This document shows, one piece after another, positions 8,047-15,350 of a stretch of DNA of 23,081 nucleotides. The translations under genes were made by a program, and so were the position numbers. Under the pieces are notes generated by a model. That model made no database searches. It was not told the origin of the DNA and saw only the letters and a program-made list of their open reading frames with translations. The DNA comes from JBHHZM01 sp046758065 (GTDB taxonomy: Bacteria; Pseudomonadota; Alphaproteobacteria; JAAXGF01): NCBI GenBank assembly GCA_046758065.1, contig JBHHZM010000043.1, forward strand, positions 1 through 23,081. The letters run 5' to 3'. Every line of letters starts with the position of its first letter. The first letter of the stretch is position 1.

Positions 8047-8421
8047 TCACCGGGGTCGCGGTGGGGCGGCGAGCGCGGCGGCGACCACCTCGCGGATCTG
8101 CTCGAGCGTGAAGGGCTTGGCCACGACATCGTGTACCAGCGCATCGAGGTTGTGGGCGCGTTCGCGTTCGGCCGCGTAACCGGTCATCAGCACGATTTTG
8201 AGGCCGGGGAAATCCTTACCCGCCTTGAGAGCGAGCGCGATGCCGTCGATCTGCGGCATGACGATATCGGCGAGCAGAAGATCGCAACGCTGCGCTTCGA
8301 GCGTCTCGAGCGCTGCGGCGCCGTCACTCACCGCGGTGACGCGATGGCCCTCGTGTTCCAGCGCGCGCACCAGAAACTCGCGTATCGGCTCTTCGTCGTC
8401 GGCGATGAGAATGTCTGCCAT
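8047..8421 (-). CDS. cpdR: Single-domain response regulator, CpdR-like
   Basis: A 124-residue stand-alone receiver domain with no output domain. Conserved residues are the acidic pair in IADDEE (8-9), the phospho-acceptor Asp52 in LLLADIVMPQIDG, Thr80 in VLMTGYA and Lys102 in AKPFT. The segments FLVRALEHEGH and DLLLADIVMP closely resemble Caulobacter CpdR, which in its unphosphorylated form directs ClpXP to degrade CtrA and other cell-cycle proteins and is itself switched by the CckA-ChpT relay. It is convergent with the TIGR02302 gene (10-base gap) and 21 bases downstream of hpt on the same strand. Another CheY-like regulator is possible, but the sequence favours CpdR. Confidence 0.82.
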   Translation of the reverse strand: MADILIADDEEPIREFLVRALEHEGHRVTAVSDGAAALETLEAQRCDLLLADIVMPQIDGIALALKAGKDFPGLKIVLMTGYAAERERAHNLDALVHDVVAKPFTLEQIREVVAAALAAPPRPR

Positions 8422-8442
8422 CGGATATCGTTCGGCGCCGTC

Positions 8443-8985
8443 CTACACCTTCTCGATCATGCCGATGTACGGCAGGTCGCGGAAGTAATGGGCGAAGTCG
8501 AGACCATAGCCGACGACGAAACGGTCGGGAACGGTGAAGCCGATGAAGTCCGCCTTGCAGCGCACCTTCCGCTTGCCCGGCTTTTCGAGCAGTGTACAGA
8601 GCCGCACCGTGCGGGCGCCGCGCGAGAGCAGCAGCTCGCGGGCGGCGGCGACGGTGCGGCCCGATTCGAGAATGTCGTCGGTCAGCAGCACGTCGCGGTC
8701 CGTCACGTCGTCGGCGAGGTCGTGGGTGACCTTCACCGTGCCCGAGCTCTCGGTGCCGGCGCCGTAGCTCGCCAGCGTCATGAAATCGACCTGCGGATTG
8801 AGACCGGCGCGGTGCAGGGCGCGGATGAGATCGGCGGCAAAGACGAAGCCGCCCTTGAGGACGGTGACGACGAGCAGATCGCTGGGCATGACCGCGGCGA
8901 TCTCGCGGGCGAGTTCCTCGACCCGTTCCGCGATCTGCCTGGCGTCGAACAACGGCTCGACCGGCGGAAGGTCCGCCGAAGTCAT
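8443..8985 (-). CDS. hpt: Hypoxanthine phosphoribosyltransferase
   Basis: A 180-residue type I phosphoribosyltransferase. Residues 38-53 carry the VVTVLKGGFVFAADL strand-loop, and the PRPP-binding motif is VLLTDDILESGRT at 99-111. The C-terminal part has the base-binding KADFIGFTVPDRFVVGYGLDF that distinguishes purine salvage enzymes. It converts hypoxanthine or guanine plus PRPP to IMP or GMP. An alternative ATG at 9018 adds 11 residues, overlaps the upstream zinc-ribbon gene stop as ATGA, and has GGGAAG just before it. I chose 8985 because it gives the usual family length, but 9018 is credible and would mean translational coupling. Confidence 0.93.
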   Translation of the reverse strand: MTSADLPPVEPLFDARQIAERVEELAREIAAVMPSDLLVVTVLKGGFVFAADLIRALHRAGLNPQVDFMTLASYGAGTESSGTVKVTHDLADDVTDRDVLLTDDILESGRTVAAARELLLSRGARTVRLCTLLEKPGKRKVRCKADFIGFTVPDRFVVGYGLDFAHYFRDLPYIGMIEKV

Positions 8986-9014
8986 CGTCGCGCCCGGTAT
9001 GGAATATCGGCTTC

Positions 9015-9668
9015 TCATTCTTCCCGCGCCAGGCTGACGACCAAGTTCACGGCGCCTTTCGGCGGGTCGGAGAAGCGGTCGCTGAATTCGGTCGATTCGC
9101 CGGGGCCGATCTCGGCGCGCACCGGATCGAACCGCCACTCGCTGAGCACGTTCGAATCCTTGTCGAAGATGCGGGCGATGAGCCGGGGCGTGGCCAGGCT
9201 GCGCGTCGAAACATTGACGATTTGACCGCTGATGATGACCACCTGACGGTCGTCCTCGATGAAGCTCGACTGTTTCACGTCGCGCAGTTCGAAAGACTCC
9301 TCGAGCGGCGGTTCGGCGAGACCGACCAGAGCGTAGAAGCGGCTGGTCTCGGGCCAGGCGGTGATGACCTGCTCGCGCGCCGCCAGCGCGGCGCCGACCA
9401 CGCCGACGACGACGCCGACGAGAAAGAGCCAGCCGATCCAGGCACGTGAGCGCTGTATGCGCGGCAGCGCCGGCAGGTTGGAGCCCGGCGGAATCGGCTG
9501 CGGCGTATCGGGCGTTACAGTGAAATCGACCCGCCTCGGCATGTCTTCGGGCGGGGTTTCCGTCCAGGTGTGGGCGCAGCGCGCACAGCGGACGAGTCGG
9601 CCCGCCTCGCCGAGCGCCGCGGGATCGACGAGATAACGCGTCGCGCAAGACGGGCAAGTGACGATCAT
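9015..9668 (-). CDS. MJ0042 zinc-ribbon / DUF3426 membrane protein
   Basis: A 217-residue protein. Residues 1-35 form an MJ0042-type zinc ribbon with CPSC (5-8) and CARC (28-31), in the form MIVTCPSCATRYLVD typical of alphaproteobacteria. A proline-rich linker leads to one membrane segment at about 77-97. The rest matches the DUF3426 pattern, a beta-rich domain with a conserved ISGQIVNVSTRSL stretch. The topology would place the zinc ribbon in the cytoplasm and DUF3426 in the periplasm. The function is unknown. The gene is divergent from ftsE and directly upstream of hpt, sharing a likely transcript with hpt and cpdR. Confidence 0.88.
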   Translation of the reverse strand: MIVTCPSCATRYLVDPAALGEAGRLVRCARCAHTWTETPPEDMPRRVDFTVTPDTPQPIPPGSNLPALPRIQRSRAWIGWLFLVGVVVGVVGAALAAREQVITAWPETSRFYALVGLAEPPLEESFELRDVKQSSFIEDDRQVVIISGQIVNVSTRSLATPRLIARIFDKDSNVLSEWRFDPVRAEIGPGESTEFSDRFSDPPKGAVNLVVSLAREE

Positions 9669-9696
9669 CGGGCGAGACTTGCTTGAAATTCGCCCA

Positions 9697-9726
9697 TTTA
9701 TAGGCGCTTTGCGCGGTCCAAGGCAA
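9697..9726 (-). promoter_or_regulatory. Candidate sigma70 promoter for the zinc-ribbon-hpt-cpdR unit
   Basis: On the minus strand TTGCCT (complement of 9721-9726) and TATAAA (complement of 9697-9702) are 18 bases apart. The -10 element is 5 of 6 to consensus and ends 28 bases before the ATG at 9668. The spacer contains a GCGC-AAA-GCGC inverted repeat that could serve as an operator. Confidence 0.5.
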
Positions 9727-9823
9727 GGCCGGACCGCCGCTCTGGACTGGCAAGCCGCCGATGTGCCATGCTGCGCCGCGACATCCGCTCGACCGCCGCT
9801 CGACGTCGGAGAAGGAGACCGGA

Positions 9824-10504
9824 TTGGTTCGATTCGAGAATGTCGGCATGCGCTACGGCGCCGGTCCCGAGATTTTGCGGGACATCAACTTCACGCTCAA
9901 GCCGGGATCGTTTCACTTCCTCATGGGACGAAGCGGCGCCGGCAAGTCGTCGATTCTTAGGCTGCTCTATCTCGCGCATCGGCCGTCGCGCGGCCTGATC
10001 ACGCTGTTCGGCCAGGACATCACGTTATTGCCGCGGCGCGCGCTGCCCGCCATGCGCCGGCGCATCGGCATCGTCTTTCAGGATTTCAGGCTGCTCGAAA
10101 ACCTCACCGCCTTCGACAACGTCGCGCTGCCGCTGCGCATCGCCGGGGCGCGCGAATCCCAGATCCGCGAGCATGTGAGCGAACTGTTGCGCTGGGTCGG
10201 CCTCGCCGAGCAGATCGATTCGCTGCCGGCGACCCTGTCGGGCGGCCAGAAGCAGCGCGTGGCCATGGCGCGCGCGGTGATCACCCGGCCCAGCCTGCTG
10301 CTTGCCGACGAGCCGACGGGCAACGTCGACGCTGACGCCGCCGTCCGGCTGCTCTATCTTTTCGAGGAGCTCAACAAGATCGGCACCACGGTGGTCATCG
10401 CCACCCACAACGAAGCGCTGGCGGCGCGCTTCAACCAGCCCGCGTTCCGGCTTGAAGGCGGCGAACTGCATGCCGAGCCGCGCCGCCGGCTGAAAGCGGG
10501 CTGA
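9824..10504 (+). CDS. ftsE: Cell division ATP-binding protein FtsE
   Basis: A 226-residue ABC ATPase. Walker A is GRSGAGKS (35-42), the Q-loop Gln is in VFQDFRLL, the signature is LSGGQKQR (138-145), Walker B is LLLADEPTGNVD (158-169) and the switch His195 is in ATHNEAL. The start is TTG 9824, six bases after GGAG (9814-9817); it puts the first beta strand (VRFENVGMRYG) at the N-terminus as in other FtsE. An ATG at 9761 would add 21 unrelated residues. With FtsX it forms the divisome complex that activates septal peptidoglycan hydrolases. One base separates it from ftsX. Confidence 0.95.
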   Translation: MVRFENVGMRYGAGPEILRDINFTLKPGSFHFLMGRSGAGKSSILRLLYLAHRPSRGLITLFGQDITLLPRRALPAMRRRIGIVFQDFRLLENLTAFDNVALPLRIAGARESQIREHVSELLRWVGLAEQIDSLPATLSGGQKQRVAMARAVITRPSLLLADEPTGNVDADAAVRLLYLFEELNKIGTTVVIATHNEALAARFNQPAFRLEGGELHAEPRRRLKAG

Positions 10505-10505
10505 G

Positions 10506-11384
10506 ATGCTGGGTCGCCAATCGGCGCTCCCGCTGCACGAGGACGCGACGAACCGCTTCCTGCCCTGGATCGTCGCGCTGATGGTGTTTCTCGCCGCGCT
10601 GGCTCTCGCCGGCGCGCTGGTGCTCGACGGCGCCGTCGCCCGCTGGCGGTCGAGCCACGGCAGCACGCTGACCGTGCAGGTGCCGCCGGGCAAGGGCCAG
10701 GATACCGAGGCGCGGCTCGCCGCCGTGGTCAACCTTCTGGAGGGCATCCCGGGCGTCGTCGGCGTGCGCCCGCTCACCCGCGATGAGCTTGCCGCCCTGC
10801 TCGAACCCTGGCTCGGTCGCGGCAACGTCGTTGCCGACCTGCCGTTGCCGCGGCTCGTCGACGTGACCCTCGGGCCCGGCGCCGCGCCCGACCTCGCCGC
10901 CATCGAGAACCGTCTACAGAAGGCGGCGCCCGGCAGCAGCATCGACGATCACGGCATCTGGCTCGAACGCCTCGCGGACGCGGCCCGGTCATTGCAGGCG
11001 GTGGCGCTCGCGGTGGTGTTGGCGATCGGCGTCGCCGCCGTCGGCACCGTCGTTTTCACCACGCGGGCGAGCCTCGCCGTCCACCACGATTCAATCGAAA
11101 TTCTCCACCTTATGGGCGCGCAAGATGCCTTCGTCGCCGGCGCCTTCGCCCGTCGGGCGTTGTGGCTGGGCCTGCGCGGCGGCCTGCTCGGCCTCGCCCT
11201 GGCGGCGATCGTCATGGCGATCCTGTACCACGTCGCGGGAAACATCGCCGCGCCGCTGCTGCCGCGCCTCACGCTGGGTCCCTACGGCCTCGGCGGCCTC
11301 GCGGCGCTGCCGCTCGCAAGTGCCGTGATCGCCATGCTGACGGCGCGAATCACGGTGCTCGGCGCGCTGGAACGGATGCCCTGA
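10506..11384 (+). CDS. ftsX: Cell division protein FtsX
   Basis: A 292-residue permease-like subunit with the FtsX plan: cytoplasmic N-terminus, first membrane segment at about 19-41, an extracellular domain to about 160, then three further segments at about 165-185, 220-243 and 262-282. The conserved cytoplasmic loop EILHLMGAQDAFVAGAFARRAL lies between segments two and three. The extracellular domain (roughly 50-160) begins LTVQVPPGKGQDTEARL, the form seen in alphaproteobacterial FtsX. It transmits FtsE ATP hydrolysis to periplasmic hydrolase activators. The start lies one base after the ftsE stop. Confidence 0.93.
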   Translation: MLGRQSALPLHEDATNRFLPWIVALMVFLAALALAGALVLDGAVARWRSSHGSTLTVQVPPGKGQDTEARLAAVVNLLEGIPGVVGVRPLTRDELAALLEPWLGRGNVVADLPLPRLVDVTLGPGAAPDLAAIENRLQKAAPGSSIDDHGIWLERLADAARSLQAVALAVVLAIGVAAVGTVVFTTRASLAVHHDSIEILHLMGAQDAFVAGAFARRALWLGLRGGLLGLALAAIVMAILYHVAGNIAAPLLPRLTLGPYGLGGLAALPLASAVIAMLTARITVLGALERMP

Positions 11385-11387
11385 ACC

Positions 11388-12065
11388 ATGGCGCGTCCGT
11401 GTTTGCCCGCCGGCAAAGGAAACGCCGGCGCTCGGTTCCCGCCGATGCTCCGCAAACTTTCGTCACGTAGCGGGCGCCGGCGCTTCGGCGCCGCCGCGCT
11501 CGCGCTGGTCGTCGCCGGCGCCATAGCCTGGTGCAGTGGGCTCGTCTGGTTTGCGCGCCAGGTGCCGCGACGGGTCGACGACCCGGGGGTGCCGACCGAC
11601 GCCATCGTCGTTCTCACCGGCGGTGCCGGGCGGCTGAGCACCGGATTAGACCTGCTGTCCCGGCACCTGGGCCGCAAGCTGTTCATTTCGGGCGTCTACC
11701 GCGGAGTCGAGGTGGCGGAAATCCTGAGCGTCTGGCGCCAGGCGCCCGAGAGCCTCGATTGCTGCATCGAACTCGGCCACACCGCCGTCGACACCGCGGG
11801 CAACGCGCGCGAGACGGCGCAATGGATGGCGAAAGAGGGGTTCCGTTCGCTGCGCCTGGTCACCGCCAACTACCACATGCCGCGCAGCCTTGCCGAGTTT
11901 CGCCGCGCCATGCCCGGCGTGGTGCTCACCGCCCATCCGGTGTTTCCGGAACACGTGCGAATCGACGCCTGGTGGCGCTGGCCCGGAACGGCGGCCCTGC
12001 TGGCCAGCGAATTCACCAAGTTCCTCCTCGCCATGGCGCGTCCCGAAGAGTCCGTCGCCCGATGA
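11388..12065 (+). CDS. YdcF/DUF218 (ElyC/SanA-like) membrane-anchored protein
   Basis: A 225-residue protein with a basic N-terminus, one membrane anchor at about 34-56 and a DUF218 domain after it. The domain begins DAIVVLTGGAGRL, a strand-loop shared by YdcF, SanA and ElyC, and contains TAGNARETAQW and the signature ANYHMPRSLAEF. ElyC and SanA affect envelope integrity in enterobacteria, but no biochemical activity is firmly assigned to the family. It lies 3 bases after ftsX and its TGA overlaps the plsC ATG. A later ATG at 11445 would still keep the anchor and cannot be excluded. Tight linkage to ftsEX and plsC argues for an envelope role. Confidence 0.87.
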   Translation: MARPCLPAGKGNAGARFPPMLRKLSSRSGRRRFGAAALALVVAGAIAWCSGLVWFARQVPRRVDDPGVPTDAIVVLTGGAGRLSTGLDLLSRHLGRKLFISGVYRGVEVAEILSVWRQAPESLDCCIELGHTAVDTAGNARETAQWMAKEGFRSLRLVTANYHMPRSLAEFRRAMPGVVLTAHPVFPEHVRIDAWWRWPGTAALLASEFTKFLLAMARPEESVAR

Positions 12066-12847
12066 TCGCGCTGCGCTCGGCGTTGTTCAACGTCGCCTGG
12101 CTCGCCTGGACCGTGTGCTTCACCGTCATCCTCGCCCCCATGCACGTCCTGCCGCTGCCGACGTTTCGCGCCGCGCTGCGCGTCTGGTCGGGGGGAATCA
12201 TCTGGCTGCTCGCGCGACTCGTCGGCATCACCATGTGCGTGCGCGGCACCGGAAACATCCCCGAAGGCCCGGCGATCATCGCCTCCAAGCACCAATCGGT
12301 CTGGGAGACGATCACCTTCAACCAGTTCGTTGCGGCGCCCGCTTTCGTCATCAAGCAGGAACTCCTGCGCATCCCGCTGTTCGGCTGGCACATGCTCCGA
12401 GGCGGCACCTTCGCGGTCGACCGCGGGGGCGGCGCGAGGGCGCTCAAGCAGATGGTCAAAAGCGGTCGCGAGGTGCTCGCCCGCGGCCAGCAGATCGTGA
12501 TCTTTCCCGAAGGCACGCGGACGGCGCCCGGCAGTCGTTCGCCCTATCTGCCGGGGATAGCCGCGCTCTACACCCGGCTCGGCGTGCCGGTGGTTCCGGC
12601 GGCGCTGAATTCGGGACTGTTCTGGAGCCGCCGCGGCTTTCTCAAGCGACCGGGGCGGATCACGGTCGAGTTTCTGCCGCCGATAGCTCCCGGTCTCGAC
12701 CGGCGACGCTTCCTGGCCGAGCTCGAGGAACGCATCGAGACGGCGAGCCGCCGCCTCGAACGCGACGCCTTTGTGGATAAGTCTGTGGATGACGGTCGGA
12801 CCGCCGGACACACCCCTGTGAAAGCCGAGAACGCTGCAGAAAAATAA
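12062..12847 (+). CDS. plsC: 1-acyl-sn-glycerol-3-phosphate acyltransferase
   Basis: A 261-residue PlsC-family enzyme with N-terminal membrane segments at about 8-30 and 40-58. Motif I reads KHQSVWET, so the usual HxxxxD is HxxxxE here (His77, Glu82). Motif II contains GGTFAVDRG, motif III is FPEGTR (148-153) and motif IV is VPVVPAALNSG. It acylates lysophosphatidic acid at position 2 to give phosphatidic acid. The ATG overlaps the ydcF stop. The last 25 or so residues lie beyond the usual domain end and are encoded by the DNA holding the DnaA-box-like sites, so this tail may be shaped by regulatory rather than protein constraints. Confidence 0.93.
   Translation: MIALRSALFNVAWLAWTVCFTVILAPMHVLPLPTFRAALRVWSGGIIWLLARLVGITMCVRGTGNIPEGPAIIASKHQSVWETITFNQFVAAPAFVIKQELLRIPLFGWHMLRGGTFAVDRGGGARALKQMVKSGREVLARGQQIVIFPEGTRTAPGSRSPYLPGIAALYTRLGVPVVPAALNSGLFWSRRGFLKRPGRITVEFLPPIAPGLDRRRFLAELEERIETASRRLERDAFVDKSVDDGRTAGHTPVKAENAAEK
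12772..12792 (-). promoter_or_regulatory. Two tandem DnaA-box-like sites
   Basis: TGTGGATAA at 12772-12780 is the exact complement of the consensus DnaA box TTATCCACA. TGTGGATGA at 12784-12792 differs by one base, and the two repeat in the same orientation with a 12-base period. A third site, TGTGGAAAC at 12891-12899, is one mismatch from TTWTNCACA. The first two lie in the plsC tail and the third 16 bases before the nrdJ -35 element. DnaA binding is inferred. Confidence 0.55.
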
Positions 12848-12852
12848 CGTAT

Positions 12853-12865
12853 TATCAAATTGTTA
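12853..12865 (+). promoter_or_regulatory. Perfect IHF consensus in an AT-rich patch
   Basis: TATCAA-N4-TTA matches WATCAANNNNTTR exactly. It sits in the most AT-rich part of the window: 23 of the 30 bases 12841-12870 are A or T. It lies between the DnaA-box-like pair and the nrdJ promoter. Bending by IHF could bring these together, as at DnaA-controlled promoters or replication origins. Confidence 0.45.
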
Positions 12866-12915
12866 TGGGTGAAGCCATTGTGTGCGGCCGTGTGGAAACA
12901 TAACAGGAACAAATG

Positions 12916-12944
12916 TTGACGCCGAGACCCCGACGCCCTAGAAT
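12916..12944 (+). promoter_or_regulatory. Sigma70-type promoter for nrdJ
   Basis: TTGACG (12916-12921) and TAGAAT (12939-12944) are each 5 of 6 to consensus with the ideal 17-base spacer. This is the best promoter match in the window. Transcription would start near 12951, leaving a leader of about 72 bases with a CGGGCG/CGCCCG hairpin (12987-12992 with 13004-13009) just before the GGAG ribosome binding site at 13013-13016. Confidence 0.65.
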
Positions 12945-13022
12945 CCGGTCTGCTCGCCGGGTTCCCCGGTTCCCGGTGCTGGTTTCCGGGCGTGCCTTGC
13001 CCGCGCCCGAGCGGAGTTCATC

Positions 13023-15350
13023 ATGACGGATATCGCGTCGGTTTCGCTGCAGATCTGGGACATGAAGTACCGCCTACGCGCGGCCGACGGCGCCCCCGTT
13101 GATGCCACCATCGACGACAGTTGGCGGCGCGTCGCCCGGGCGCTCGCCGCGCCCGAGGCCGAGCCGGCGCAATGGGAGCGGCATTTCCACGAGGCGATGT
13201 CGGATTTCCGCTTCCTGCCCGCCGGTCGGGTCCTTGCCGGCGCCGGCGCCGGGCGCTCGGTCACGCTGTGCAACTGCTTCGTCATGGGCGACGTCCCCGA
13301 CGACATGACGGGCATCTTCGAGCACCTCAAGGAAGCCGCGCTGACCATGCAACAGGGCGGCGGCATCGGTTACGACTTCTCGACGCTCAGGCCGAAAGGC
13401 GCGCCGGTGCGCGGGGTCGGCGCCGACGCCTCGGGACCGCTCTCGTTCATGGACGTCTGGGATTCGATGTGCCGCACGATCATGAGCGCCGGGCACCGGC
13501 GCGGCGCGATGATGGCGACCCTGCGCTGCGACCACCCGGACATCGAGGCCTTCATCGACGCCAAGCGCGAGCCCGGACGGCTGCGCATGTTCAACCTTTC
13601 GGTGCTGGTCACCGACGCCTTCATGGCGGCGGTAAAAGACGACAAGGCGTGGGAGCTCACCTTCGGCGGCGTCACCTACCGGAGCGTTCCGGCGCGCGAA
13701 CTGTGGGACCGGATCATGCGCGCCACCTACGCCTACGCCGAGCCGGGCGTGGTCTTCATCGACCGCATCAACCGGCGCAACAACCTCCATTACGCCGAGG
13801 AAATCCACGCCACCAATCCATGCGGTGAGCAGCCGTTGCCGCCCTACGGCGCCTGCCTGCTCGGATCGATCAATCTGGCGCGTCTGGTCAACGATCCGTT
13901 CGAGGACGGCGCGGCGCTGGATACGCGCGCGCTCGATGCGCTGGTGCCGGTCGCCGTGCGCATGCTCGACAACGCCATCGACGTTTCCAACTTTCCGCTG
14001 CCCGCGCAGGCGCACGAGGCACGGAGCAAGCGGCGCATCGGCCTCGGCGTCACCGGGCTGGCCGACGCGCTGGTCATGTGCGGGGCGCGCTACGGCGCGC
14101 CGCGCGCGCTCGAACTGGTCGACGACTGGATGCGGCGCATTCAACGCGCCGCCTATCTCGCCTCGGCCGAACTCGCCGCCGAGAAAGGCGCCTTCCCGCT
14201 GTTCGACGCCGGGCCGTTTCTCGCTGGCGAAACGGTGCGCACGCTCGACGACGACGTGCGCGCGGCGATCGCCGAACACGGCATCCGCAACGCGCTGCTC
14301 ACCTCGGTCGCCCCGACCGGGACGATCTCGCTGCTCGCCGACAACGTTTCCTCCGGCCTCGAACCGGTGTTCAGCTATTGCTACACGCGCAATGTGCTCA
14401 GGCCGGACGGCAGCCAGAAATCGGAAGAGGTGAGCGACTACGCCTACCGCCTGTTCCGCCGCCTCAAGGGGGAGAATGCGCCGCTCCCCGACGCCTTCGT
14501 CGATATCGAGACGCTGACCCCCCACGATCACCTGCGCACCCAGGCCGCGGTGCAGGCCCATGTCGACAGCTCGATCTCGAAGACCATCAACCTGCCCGAG
14601 GACATCGCCTTCGACGACTTCAGGGACATCTACCACCAGGCCTACGAGCTGGGCTGCAAGGGCTGCACGACCTACCGGCCCAATCCGGTGACCGGCGCGG
14701 TGCTCGAAAAGACGCCGCCCGGCGACGCGGCGTCGAAGGATGCGGCGAGGCAGGCGGAACTGCCGCTGAAATCGCCGCCGTCGCACGCCGCCGACCGTTA
14801 CGAGGCCGGCGGCGTGGTCTACATGACGCAACCCCTGAGCCGGCCCGAATCGCTTCCCGGCGCCACCTACAAGGTGCATTGGCCCGAGAGCGACCACGCC
14901 ATGTACATCACCCTCAACGACATCGTGCGCGACGGCCGCCGCCGCCCCTTCGAGATCTTCATCAACTCGAAGAACATGGACCACTACGCCTGGACCGTGG
15001 CGCTGACGCGCATGATCAGCGCGGTTTTCCGCCGCGGCGGCGACGTCTCCTTCGTGGTCGAAGAGCTCAAGGCGGTGTTCGACCCGCGCGGCGGCCACTG
15101 GGTCGAAGGCAGATACGTGCCCTCGATCATCGCCGCCATCGGCGACGTCATCGAGCGCCACATGGTCGACATCGGTTTCATGCCGGCGCCGGACGCGGAA
15201 ACGCCGACGGCGGAGAGTCTGCGCCAGGCGGCGGGCGAGGAGACCCGAGCGACGCGCTTCCGCACCTGTCCCAAGTGCAGCATGCCGTCGCTCATTCATC
15301 AGGAAGGCTGCGACGTCTGCACCTCCTGCGCTTATTCGAAATGCGCCTGA
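13023..15350 (+). CDS. nrdJ: Adenosylcobalamin-dependent (class II) ribonucleotide reductase
   Basis: A 775-residue class II RNR. The first redox cysteine region is VTLCNCF (81-86). Then come MQQGGGIGYDFS (109-120), the RCDHPDIEAFID stretch and FNLSVLVTDAF. The catalytic loop is NPCGEQPLPPYGACLLGSIN, with Asn265, Cys267 (thiyl radical site) and Glu269. TGTISLLADNVSSGLEP follows. The last 28 residues carry six cysteines in a CPKC, CDVC, SCAYSKC pattern, a tail that shuttles reducing equivalents and may bind metal. It makes deoxyribonucleotides without oxygen, using coenzyme B12. ATG 13023 is six bases after GGAG. It is followed with no gap by a PLP enzyme gene. Confidence 0.95.
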   Translation: MTDIASVSLQIWDMKYRLRAADGAPVDATIDDSWRRVARALAAPEAEPAQWERHFHEAMSDFRFLPAGRVLAGAGAGRSVTLCNCFVMGDVPDDMTGIFEHLKEAALTMQQGGGIGYDFSTLRPKGAPVRGVGADASGPLSFMDVWDSMCRTIMSAGHRRGAMMATLRCDHPDIEAFIDAKREPGRLRMFNLSVLVTDAFMAAVKDDKAWELTFGGVTYRSVPARELWDRIMRATYAYAEPGVVFIDRINRRNNLHYAEEIHATNPCGEQPLPPYGACLLGSINLARLVNDPFEDGAALDTRALDALVPVAVRMLDNAIDVSNFPLPAQAHEARSKRRIGLGVTGLADALVMCGARYGAPRALELVDDWMRRIQRAAYLASAELAAEKGAFPLFDAGPFLAGETVRTLDDDVRAAIAEHGIRNALLTSVAPTGTISLLADNVSSGLEPVFSYCYTRNVLRPDGSQKSEEVSDYAYRLFRRLKGENAPLPDAFVDIETLTPHDHLRTQAAVQAHVDSSISKTINLPEDIAFDDFRDIYHQAYELGCKGCTTYRPNPVTGAVLEKTPPGDAASKDAARQAELPLKSPPSHAADRYEAGGVVYMTQPLSRPESLPGATYKVHWPESDHAMYITLNDIVRDGRRRPFEIFINSKNMDHYAWTVALTRMISAVFRRGGDVSFVVEELKAVFDPRGGHWVEGRYVPSIIAAIGDVIERHMVDIGFMPAPDAETPTAESLRQAAGEETRATRFRTCPKCSMPSLIHQEGCDVCTSCAYSKCA

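Noticed and set aside
8047..8064. Intrinsic terminator between the TIGR02302 gene and cpdR
   Set aside because: A 5-pair CACCG/CGGTG stem is present but no T-run follows on either strand.
9761..9823. Longer FtsE from the ATG at 9761
   Set aside because: The 21 extra residues do not fit the ABC fold start, while TTG 9824 has a well-spaced GGAG and gives the usual FtsE length.
12841..12900. NrdR boxes upstream of nrdJ
   Set aside because: There are partial TTGTGTG and ATGG/CCAT repeats, but no 16-base palindrome of the NrdR type and no properly spaced pair.
12848..13022. Cobalamin riboswitch before the B12-dependent reductase
   Set aside because: No B12-box-like sequence or multi-stem core was found in the 72-base leader; only one small hairpin is present.
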